From contig JAFVXY010000012.1 in assembly GCA_017500845.1 (NCBI GenBank), forward strand, positions 1-61,467: 61,467 bases of DNA, in the 5' to 3' direction. This DNA comes from Clostridia bacterium. GTDB lineage: Bacteria; Bacillota; Clostridia; Christensenellales; Pumilibacteraceae. Shown here one piece after another: positions 50,666 to 57,193 of the stretch. The position numbers were made by a program, and so were the translations under genes. The notes under the pieces were generated by a model, which worked only from the letters and a program-made list of their open reading frames with translations, was not told the origin of the DNA and ran no database searches. The stretch's first letter is position 1. The number at the start of each line of letters is the position of its first letter.

Positions 50666-51742
50666 ATGGCAAAAAGAACACCTTTATATGATATCCACGT
50701 AAAGTACGGTGGACAAATCGTAGATTTCGCGGGATATGAGTTGCCCGTTCAGTACGAGGGCTTGGGCGTTATCAAGGAGCATACCGCTGTAAGAACGCAA
50801 GCAGGTCTTTTCGACGTTTCGCACATGGGCGAAATCGTTGTTTCGGGCGAGCGCGCAGAGGAAGCACTCAACAATTTGCTTACCAATGACATTCGCGGAA
50901 TGTACGACGGTCAAATCAGATATTCGCTTCTTCCCAACGACAAGGGCGGCGCTGTTGACGACGTTCTCGTTTATCGCATCAGCCAGACTGCATACCTTAT
51001 CGTAGTTAATGCGTCCAACGCAGACAAGGATGCTCGTCACATTGCGGCAAGATTGCCCCAGGACGTAACTTTTGCTAACATCTCGGATGCAGTAGCTCAG
51101 GTTGCACTTCAGGGTCCCAACTCCGAAGCAATCCTCAAAAAGCTTGTTGCAGAAGAATTTATTCCCAAAAAGTACTATTCGTTCACTAAGAACGTTGTAA
51201 TTGGCGGCATTCGTTGCCTTATCTCCCGCACCGGCTATACCGGCGAGTTCGGTTACGAAATTTACTGCGGCAATATCGACGCTTGCGATCTCTACGAGGC
51301 TATTATGGAGGCAGGCAAGGAGCACGGTCTTGTTCCCGCAGGTCTTGGCGCACGTGACACCCTTCGTCTTGAGGCGGCTATGCCCCTTTACGGACACGAG
51401 CTTGGCGAGGATATCCCCGTAAACGAGGTTGGTCTTGGCTTTGGTATCAAGATGGGCAAGGAGAGCTTCGTTGGTAAGGCTGCTCTTGAAGCACACGAGC
51501 CCGAGTACGAGCGCGTTGGTGCAAGGCTTGTTGATCGCGGTATCGCTCGTGAGCATTGCGACGTTTATTGCGGCGACGAAAAGGTTGGTATCGTTACCAG
51601 CGGTACGCACGCTCCCACGCTTGGCTATCCCATCGCAATGCTTCGTATCAAGAAGGGCGTAGAGGGTCAGCTTACCGTTGACGTACGTGGCAGAAGACTT
51701 AAGATCGAGCTTATTCCGCTTCCGTTCTACAAAAAGGCGTAG
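50666..51742 (+). CDS. gcvT: Aminomethyltransferase (glycine cleavage T-protein)
   Basis: 358 aa. TPLYDIHVKYGGQIVDFAGYELPVQY, AGLFDVSHMGEIVVSG, LTNDI...GQIRYSLLPNDKGGAVDDVLVYR and GYTGEFGYEIYCG are typical of GcvT; the folate-binding Arg/Asp residues lie in the first two domains. It moves the methylene group from the aminomethyl-lipoyl arm to tetrahydrofolate and releases ammonia. Clear AAGGAG ribosome binding site before ATG 50666. Confidence 0.95.
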   Translation: MAKRTPLYDIHVKYGGQIVDFAGYELPVQYEGLGVIKEHTAVRTQAGLFDVSHMGEIVVSGERAEEALNNLLTNDIRGMYDGQIRYSLLPNDKGGAVDDVLVYRISQTAYLIVVNASNADKDARHIAARLPQDVTFANISDAVAQVALQGPNSEAILKKLVAEEFIPKKYYSFTKNVVIGGIRCLISRTGYTGEFGYEIYCGNIDACDLYEAIMEAGKEHGLVPAGLGARDTLRLEAAMPLYGHELGEDIPVNEVGLGFGIKMGKESFVGKAALEAHEPEYERVGARLVDRGIAREHCDVYCGDEKVGIVTSGTHAPTLGYPIAMLRIKKGVEGQLTVDVRGRRLKIELIPLPFYKKA

Positions 51743-51862
51743 TAAGTAACGCTTTGTATAAAGGCGACAACGCACAAAACAAAAAACGGCGATACGTTGC
51801 GGCAAAATCGTGACGGATTGCTAAAAATAAACAGTAAAATCATATCTATGGAGGATATAAAA

Positions 51863-52222
51863 ATGAGTAAGTTAGTATTTGCAAACACCCATGAATGGGC
51901 AAAAATCGAGGACAACGTAGCAACCATCGGTATTTCCGATCACGCACAGCACGAGCTTGGCGACTTGGTATTTATCAACCTTCCTGCTGTTGGCGACACC
52001 CTTACCGCAGGCGAAGCTTTCTGCGACGTAGAATCCGTTAAGGCTGTATCGGACGTTATGGCTCCCATCAGCGGCAAGGTTATCGAGGTTAACGAGGAGC
52101 TCGAGAGCGCACCCGAGGCAATCAACGAGGACGCTATGGGCGCTTGGATTTGCAAGGTAGAGGTTACCGCTGTTCCCGACGACCTTATGGACGAGGCAGC
52201 TTACGCAGAATTCATTAAATAA
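51863..52222 (+). CDS. gcvH: Glycine cleavage H-protein
   Basis: 119 aa. LVFANTHEWAKIEDNVATIGISDHAQHELGDLVFINLP followed by the lipoyl-lysine site VESVKAVSDV and EELESAPEAINEDAMG. It carries the aminomethyl group between the P-, T- and L-proteins on its lipoyl arm. ATG 51863 is chosen because the in-frame ATG at 51848 lies in the GGAGG ribosome binding site. A 120-bp gap to gcvT and a hairpin after it allow separate control of its level. Confidence 0.95.
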   Translation: MSKLVFANTHEWAKIEDNVATIGISDHAQHELGDLVFINLPAVGDTLTAGEAFCDVESVKAVSDVMAPISGKVIEVNEELESAPEAINEDAMGAWICKVEVTAVPDDLMDEAAYAEFIK

Positions 52223-52255
52223 TTCAAACAAAGCTCAAAAAAATCATAACGCAAC

Positions 52256-52281
52256 ACCCTTGTGAGTATTCGCAAGGGTTT
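52256..52281 (+). terminator. Weak hairpin between gcvH and gcvPA
   Basis: ACCCTTG (52256-52262) pairs with CAAGGGT (52273-52279), followed only by TTG. It is too weak to be a full terminator; it could be a partial stop that raises GcvH over the P-proteins or an RNA-processing site. Confidence 0.4.
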
Positions 52282-52300
52282 GCCCAAATAAGGAGATAAA

Positions 52301-53635
52301 ATGTCTAACTATTTATCTATTACCGAGCAAGAGGAGAAGGAAATGCTCGAGGCGATTGGCGTATCCAAGCCGTCCGACCTCTATGCAGATATTCCCATCT
52401 CGCTCAAAAATAAGGCGCTCAAAATCGCGCCGGGCAAGTCGCAGCAGCAAGTAATGGAGGAGATCGAGGCATACGCTAAGGAAAACGTTGTTTTCGATTC
52501 CATTATGCGCGGAGCAGGCGCTTACGACCACTACGTTCCGTCGGTAGTAAGATACCTTTCGTCGCGTAGCGAATTCCTTACCGCATACACCCCCTATCAG
52601 GCAGAAATGAGCCAGGGTATTTTGCAAAGCATCTTCGAGTTCCAGACCATGATTTGCTCGCTTACCGGAATGGAGGTTGCAAACGCTTCCGTTTACGACG
52701 GCTCGTCGGCGGCGGCAGAGGCGGCATTCATGTGCGTAGAAAAGAACAAGAAGGTTATTCTCGTTCCCGAAAACGTTAAGCCCGAGGTTATCGAAACCAT
52801 GCGCACCTACCTTAGCCGCAGAGGCATCGAGATTAAGGTGCTTAAGGAGTCCGAGGGCTACATTAAGGACGGTAAGGTAGATACCCAGATGCTCGAAAAG
52901 GCTATAAACGAAAACACCGCTTGCGTGTACATCGAGCAGCCCAACTATTATGGAATCATCGAGGACGCAGAGTTCGTTTGCGATATGGCTCACCACAAGG
53001 GCACCAAGGTTATTATGGGTTGCAACCCCATGACCCTCGCTCTTTTGCGTTCGCCCGCTGATTGCGGCGCTGATATCGCTGTCGGCGATGCACAGCCGTT
53101 CGGCCTTAGCGTATCTTTCGGTGGACCGTACCTCGGCTTTATGGCAACCAGAGTTAACAAGGACACCATGCGCCGTATGCCGGGCAGAATCGTTGGTCAG
53201 ACCACCGACGGACAGGGCAACCGTTGCTTCGTTCTTACCTTGCAGGGCAGAGAGCAGCACATTCGCCGCGAAAAGGCGATGAGCAACATTTGCTCCAACC
53301 AGGCTCACTGCGCGCTTGTTGCTTCTATGTATCTTTCGGCAATGGGCAAAGAGGGTCTAAAAGAGGTTGCTACCACCTGTACCTCGCTTGCTCACTATGC
53401 GGCACAGCAGTTCACGCAGGGCAAGGCTACTCTTAAGTATCCCAATAACAACGATTTCTTCCACGAGTTCATTACCGTTACGCCCACCAAGGCGGAGAAG
53501 ATTGTAGAAAAGTGCGCTAAAGAGGGCGTGCTTGCAGGTCTTCCCATCGGACCTAACGAAATCTTGTGGTGCATGACCGAGAAGGTTCGCAAGAGCGACA
53601 TCGACAAGGTTGCCGAAATTATGAGGAGGGCGTAA
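52301..53635 (+). CDS. gcvPA: Glycine dehydrogenase (decarboxylating), P-protein subunit 1
   Basis: 444 aa of the split P-protein. YLSITEQEEKEMLEAIGVSKPSDLYADIP, AGAYDHYVPSVVRYLSSRSEFLTAYTPYQAEMSQG, LTGMEVANASVYDGSSA, and GDAQPFGLSVSFGGPYLGF are the signatures of the N-terminal half. It lacks the PLP lysine, which is in GcvPB. The two form the heterotetrameric decarboxylase common in Firmicutes. AAGGAG precedes ATG 52301; gcvPB begins 2 bp after its stop. Confidence 0.95.
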   Translation: MSNYLSITEQEEKEMLEAIGVSKPSDLYADIPISLKNKALKIAPGKSQQQVMEEIEAYAKENVVFDSIMRGAGAYDHYVPSVVRYLSSRSEFLTAYTPYQAEMSQGILQSIFEFQTMICSLTGMEVANASVYDGSSAAAEAAFMCVEKNKKVILVPENVKPEVIETMRTYLSRRGIEIKVLKESEGYIKDGKVDTQMLEKAINENTACVYIEQPNYYGIIEDAEFVCDMAHHKGTKVIMGCNPMTLALLRSPADCGADIAVGDAQPFGLSVSFGGPYLGFMATRVNKDTMRRMPGRIVGQTTDGQGNRCFVLTLQGREQHIRREKAMSNICSNQAHCALVASMYLSAMGKEGLKEVATTCTSLAHYAAQQFTQGKATLKYPNNNDFFHEFITVTPTKAEKIVEKCAKEGVLAGLPIGPNEILWCMTEKVRKSDIDKVAEIMRRA

Positions 53636-53637
53636 TT

Positions 53638-55080
53638 ATGAAGCTTATTTTTGAAAGATCGCGCAAGGGCGTTAGATGCGCTACGATTCGTCCGCTTGAG
53701 GTTTCGACATATAGCGTAGAAAAGAAGTACCTTCGTAAGGAGCTTGCTCTCCCCGAGGTTGCAGAGGTTGACCTTGCCCGTCACTATACCGAGCTTAGCC
53801 GCAACGCTTTCGGCGTTGACAGCGGCTTCTATCCGCTTGGCTCCTGCACGATGAAGTACAACCCCAAAATCAACGAGGAGCTTGCTTCGCTTCCCGGATT
53901 CAGCAGGGTGCATCCTCGCCAAGAGGTTGATACCGTTCAGGACTCGCTTCACCTTATGGCAGACCTTTCGGCTGACCTTATGGAGCTTACCGGAATGGAC
54001 GGCATGACCTTGCAGCCGTGTGCAGGCGCTCACGGTGAGTTCACCGGCTTGCTTCTTATCGCGGCATACCACGAGAGCCGCAAGGACACCAAGCGTACCA
54101 AGATTTTGGTGCCCGATACCGCACACGGAACAAACCCCGCGTCCGCTGTAATGGCAGGCTTCGAGGTTGTAAATATTCCGTCTAATGCCGAAAAGGGCGT
54201 AGACCTTGATGCACTCCGTGCAGCTGTAGGCCCCGACACCGCGGCACTTATGCTTACCAACCCGACCACTCTCGGACTTTTCGAGAAGAATATCGAGGAA
54301 ATCAGCAAAATCGTTCACGATGCAGGCGGCTTGCTCTACTATGACGGAGCAAACCTCAACGCAATTATGGGCGTTGTTCGCCCCGGCGATATGGGCTTTG
54401 ACGTAATCCACCTTAATCTCCACAAGACGTTCTCCACCCCGCACGGCGGCGGCGGACCGGGCAGTGGACCGGTAGGCTGCAAGGCAATGCTTGCCGAGTT
54501 CTTGCCCAAGCCGTCTATTGTTAAGGACAAAAAGGGTAATTACGAATTCAGCTGTCCCAAGAATTCTATCGGTAAGGTTTCCACCTTCTACGGTAACTTC
54601 GCAGTTATGGTTAAGGCGTTTGCTTACGTTCGCACCTTGGGCAGCGACGGTATCAAGGAAGCAGCCGAGCACGCAGTTCTCAACGCCAACTACATGAAGG
54701 CTAAGCTCGAGGATATCTATCCCACCGAGAACAGATACTGCATGCACGAGTTCGTTGTGGATATCCAAAAGCTTAAGGACCAAACGGGCGTTTCCGCAAA
54801 GGATATCGCAAAGGCTATGATCGACAAGGGCATTCACCCGCCCACGATGTACTTCCCGCATATCCCGGGCGTAATCGACGAGTCGCTTATGATCGAGCCT
54901 ACCGAAACCGAAAATAAGGAAACTCTCGACGAGGCTATCGCAGTTCTCCGTGAGCTTTACGACCTTGCATTCAAGGATGCTAAGTACTTGCAGGAAGCTC
55001 CGCACAATATGGCAATTTCCCGTCCCGACGAGGTTGCCGCAGCGCGTAAGCCCATCGTAAGATTCGAAGGCGAGTACTAA
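53638..55080 (+). CDS. gcvPB: Glycine dehydrogenase (decarboxylating), P-protein subunit 2
   Basis: 480 aa. FYPLGSCTMKYNPKINEELASLPGF, MTLQPCAGAHGEFTG, VPDTAHGTNPASAVMAGF, LTNPTTLGLFE, and the PLP lysine in HLNLHKTFSTPHGGGGPG. It decarboxylates glycine and loads the aminomethyl group onto GcvH. ATG 53638 follows GAGGAGGGCG at the end of gcvPA. Last gene of the cluster; the terminator lies ~100 bp downstream. Confidence 0.95.
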   Translation: MKLIFERSRKGVRCATIRPLEVSTYSVEKKYLRKELALPEVAEVDLARHYTELSRNAFGVDSGFYPLGSCTMKYNPKINEELASLPGFSRVHPRQEVDTVQDSLHLMADLSADLMELTGMDGMTLQPCAGAHGEFTGLLLIAAYHESRKDTKRTKILVPDTAHGTNPASAVMAGFEVVNIPSNAEKGVDLDALRAAVGPDTAALMLTNPTTLGLFEKNIEEISKIVHDAGGLLYYDGANLNAIMGVVRPGDMGFDVIHLNLHKTFSTPHGGGGPGSGPVGCKAMLAEFLPKPSIVKDKKGNYEFSCPKNSIGKVSTFYGNFAVMVKAFAYVRTLGSDGIKEAAEHAVLNANYMKAKLEDIYPTENRYCMHEFVVDIQKLKDQTGVSAKDIAKAMIDKGIHPPTMYFPHIPGVIDESLMIEPTETENKETLDEAIAVLRELYDLAFKDAKYLQEAPHNMAISRPDEVAAARKPIVRFEGEY

Positions 55081-55181
55081 GATTTATCTAAAAAACCAAC
55101 GTACGTTAAGGCGTTTTTCGTAACGATTTAGCAAATAAGCATAAATCATAGCGAAAAAACGCTTGCGATAAAGTAAAAAAT

Positions 55182-55215
55182 AAGAGCTTGGAATGTATTT
55201 TCCGGGCTCTTTTTT
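55182..55215 (+). terminator. Terminator of the glycine cleavage cluster
   Basis: AAGAGCTTGGAA (55182-55193) pairs with TTCCGGGCTCTT (55200-55211) with two G-T pairs, then TTTT. Confidence 0.8.
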
Positions 55216-55337
55216 GCACAAAAATCACCTCGTAAAGAAAAGAACAAAGCGCAAACAAAAAGTTTTATAAACATGACAGACGTTGTCGTATTTGGTGTAG
55301 TATAATAAGCTATCCTAATAAAATGAGGGCTTATTGT

Positions 55338-55406
55338 ATGTACTTTTTGGTTTTTGTTGCCGCGAATGTTTGCACTTTTTTTGGTGATATAGCAAAAAAG
55401 TTTTAG
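55338..55406 (+). CDS. Possible 22-residue hydrophobic peptide
   Basis: A 22-codon frame (MYFLVFVAANVCTFFGDIAKKF) starts at ATG 55338 after GAGGGCTTATTGT, with a TATAAT at 55301-55306 upstream but no convincing -35 box. One hydrophobic segment with a charged end is the form of type I toxin peptides, but a short random frame is the default. Low confidence. Confidence 0.2.
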   Translation: MYFLVFVAANVCTFFGDIAKKF

Positions 55407-55439
55407 GGGGTAGAGTGGAGAATATGTTCCAGCGTAAAA

Positions 55440-55541
55440 TGCGCTTAATTAGCATACCCCGCCCGCCTGCGCCCAAAACAGGCTATGCCTGCGCGCCCAA
55501 AAAGGAGCTTTGCTTCCGCTCAAGAACAGGCTTTGCCTGTG
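55440..55541. repeat. Hairpin modules beside the second XRE gene
   Basis: Three modules in a row: CAGGC-TAT-GCCTG (55479-55491), GGAGC-TTT-GCTTC (55504-55516, one G-T pair) and CAGGC-TTT-GCCTG (55527-55539). The 55081-55541 stretch has no other feature apart from the terminator at 55182 and the small frame at 55338. Confidence 0.75.
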
Positions 55542-55570
55542 AAAAAGGGACTGTGTTTACAGTCCCTTTT
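55542..55570 (-). terminator. Terminator of the second XRE gene
   Basis: AAAAGGGACTGT (55543-55554) pairs with ACAGTCCCTTTT (55559-55570), loop GTTT; on the minus strand it is followed by T5. It begins at the XRE stop codon. Confidence 0.8.
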
Positions 55571-55814
55571 AGTACGTCCCTTCCAAATCTTTGTCTTTGA
55601 ATAATTCGTCATCAAAGAAGTCATAGAGCGATATATCCAATGCCTGGCACATATCAAGAATCGTTCGCGTGCCGGGATTCTTGCTTTTTCCATAAAAAAT
55701 ACTTTTCATAGAGCCTGCCGGCATTCCCGATAATGTCGCTAATTTATTAGGACTGATGTTGCGTTCCTCGCACAAAGCATATATCCTTTTTGTGATCGCT
55801 TCTTCTAATTGCAT
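55569..55814 (-). CDS. Single-domain XRE-family regulator (SLOG module 2)
   Basis: 81 aa, one helix-turn-helix covering almost the whole protein: ITKRIYALCEERNISPNKLATLSGMPAGSMKSIFYGKSKNPGTRTILDMCQALDISLYDFF. The recognition helix is around MPAGSMKSIF. It is divergent from a SLOG-fold gene, with a perfect 24-bp palindrome plus an extra half-site between them, so it most likely represses the neighbour and itself. AT-rich and flanked by repeats. It resembles the C-terminal HTH of the two-domain regulator at 20.1-20.6 kb in layout only; the operators are unrelated. Confidence 0.85.
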   Translation of the reverse strand: MQLEEAITKRIYALCEERNISPNKLATLSGMPAGSMKSIFYGKSKNPGTRTILDMCQALDISLYDFFDDELFKDKDLEGTY

Positions 55815-55835
55815 ATTCTCATTATTCCCAAAGTT

Positions 55836-55904
55836 ATATCTTCTATAATTTTATCAAAAAAGGCATTAAAAAATAGAAGATATATCTTCTATTTGTGATA
55901 TAAT
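55836..55904 (+). promoter_or_regulatory. Operator-promoter region of SLOG module 2
   Basis: A perfect 24-bp palindrome (55871-55894, core TAGAAGATATATCTTCTA) and a matching half-site ATATCTTCTAT (55836-55846) lie between the two start codons. The -10 box TATAAT of the SLOG gene (55899-55904) is five bases downstream of the palindrome, and the place of the -35 box is inside it, so binding of the XRE protein should block transcription. Confidence 0.75.
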
Positions 55905-55921
55905 ATGGACAGGAGGTATTT

Positions 55922-56422
55922 ATGAAGAAAACAATTTCATTTTTCGGTCATAGAATTTTATGGAACGTAGATATTAGAGAAAGAGTAAAAACGGTATTAG
56001 AGTCTTATTTTTATTATGAAATATGTTGTTTGATTGGCACCCACGGGGAATTTGACCGATTAGCACTGTCCGTTTGTAGGGAGTTAAGAAAAAGTTATTC
56101 TAATATTAAGATAACAGCTGTTTTCAGCACGTTAAAGACTTTACTAAAAGATGCTTATTTATATGATGATGTTGAAACAATGATTTATGAAGTAGAACAA
56201 GAACATTTTAAAAATCAAATTACAGTATCTAATAGAAAAATGATTGATGATAGCGATTTGATTATTTGTTATGTAGATACAAACAAATATCGAAGTGGTG
56301 CAAAAAGAGCTGTTGAATATGCCACAAAGCAGGGTAAAGAAGTAATCAACTTATTTAGGGAAAAAGATAGACCGTTTTATGGAATGACAAAGGAAGAAAT
56401 TGAATCTGCGTGGAAAAAATAA
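55922..56422 (+). CDS. SLOG-fold protein, DUF1273-related (module 2)
   Basis: 166 aa from ATG 55922 behind CAGGAGG. ISFFGHRILWNVDIRERVK carries the 'GHR' motif near the N-terminus, followed by CLIGTHGEFDRLALSVCRELRK, the Gly-rich substrate site with the 'GEFD' acid, a central variable loop, MIDDSDLIICYVDTNKYRSGAKRAVEYATKQGKEVINLF, the final Rossmann strand and helix. It is a shorter and quite different SLOG protein from that at 20.7-21.2 kb but keeps the same gene order with a divergent XRE gene. AT-rich codon use suggests recent transfer. Ligand unknown. Confidence 0.8.
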   Translation: MKKTISFFGHRILWNVDIRERVKTVLESYFYYEICCLIGTHGEFDRLALSVCRELRKSYSNIKITAVFSTLKTLLKDAYLYDDVETMIYEVEQEHFKNQITVSNRKMIDDSDLIICYVDTNKYRSGAKRAVEYATKQGKEVINLFREKDRPFYGMTKEEIESAWKK

Positions 56423-56721
56423 AATAGACATAGCGTAAAAAGTATAGGTTACGTATGCAAAAAGCGCCTTATTCTAACGAGGGAGGTGGCATTTTCGTAA
56501 GAAAATGACGGAGGGAGAGAAAATAAAAAATGACAAATAAAGCCGTCACATAAGGGTCTCTCCCTCAGTCTCGCTTTGCGCCGTGGCAGCTCCCTCGTCA
56601 GATGGAGCTATTATAAGGTTGAAATTTTTAGTTTCAGCGCAAGTATGGCTTGTTTAGCGCAAAGACACAATCGCGCCCAAAAAGAAGCTGTGCTTCCGCC
56701 AAGGTCAAGCTTTGATTGTGG
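56423..56721. repeat. Repeat cluster before the DUF1540 gene
   Basis: It contains a block shared with 21351-21436 (56554-56640, CTCAGTCTCGCTT...GGAGCTATTATAAGG), module GAAGC-TGT-GCTTC (56684-56696) and a broken module CAAGC-TTT-GATTG (56706-56718). No gene seen. Confidence 0.75.
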
Positions 56722-57018
56722 TTAATCTTTTACAAAGGTCAGGCAAAGTGCTTCGGCGCCGTCGCCCATAACGGTGATACCGCCGGCGATACACTTGTTG
56801 TTTTTTTGAAATATGCAGTTCGCCTTGCAAGCCACCGAGGTGTCAACCGAGTAGTCCGCTTTTATAAAGTCGCTGCCGGCTTCAAACATACTTGCCTTCT
56901 TTTCGACAGGCTCATAGGTAAGGCAGTCGGTGTTATTTGCCACCTCTATTTTGCGGGCACAGCAGCAGTACCCCTTGTTATGCTTACAAGCTTTTTTGCC
57001 ACATTTAAGGTCTTTCAT
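56722..57018 (-). CDS. DUF1540-type cysteine-rich small protein
   Basis: 98 aa from ATG 57018 behind GGAGGAACTAAAA. N-terminal KDLKCGKKACKHNKGYCCCARKIEV and C-terminal DTSVACKANCIFQKNNKCIAGGITVMG give two Cys-rich repeats of the DUF1540 form (C-x3-5-C...C-x-AG-I-V). Such proteins probably bind metal; some are linked to sporulating Firmicutes. The promoter of the divergent P-type ATPase gene begins 78 bp away, so a functional link (metal or calcium homeostasis) is possible but not shown. Confidence 0.8.
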   Translation of the reverse strand: MKDLKCGKKACKHNKGYCCCARKIEVANNTDCLTYEPVEKKASMFEAGSDFIKADYSVDTSVACKANCIFQKNNKCIAGGITVMGDGAEALCLTFVKD

Positions 57019-57095
57019 TTTTAGTTCCTCCTTTAATATAAGGATATTTTGGGCACTAAATCGCAAATATATTCACTTAATTTTGCCACTTGCTA

Positions 57096-57124
57096 TTGAC
57101 AGCGGCTACAAAGTGTGGTACAAT
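57096..57124 (+). promoter_or_regulatory. Promoter of the P2-type ATPase gene
   Basis: TTGACA (57096-57101), 17-bp spacer, TACAAT (57119-57124). Confidence 0.8.
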
Positions 57125-57193
57125 TTTATTTGGCGGCGAAGCAAATTTGCAAAACAGCTTTGCCGATCGATTTGTATAAGGAGAGATGCGCTT

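Noticed and set aside
53395-55005. 536-codon minus-strand open frame opposite gcvPA/gcvPB
   Set aside because: The plus strand encodes P-protein signatures including the PLP lysine. The antisense frame is a by-product of codon bias.
56930-57193. N-terminal extension of the P2-type ATPase
   Set aside because: The frame upstream of 57194 crosses the divergent DUF1540 gene and the ATPase's own promoter; the ribosome binding site supports ATG 57194.
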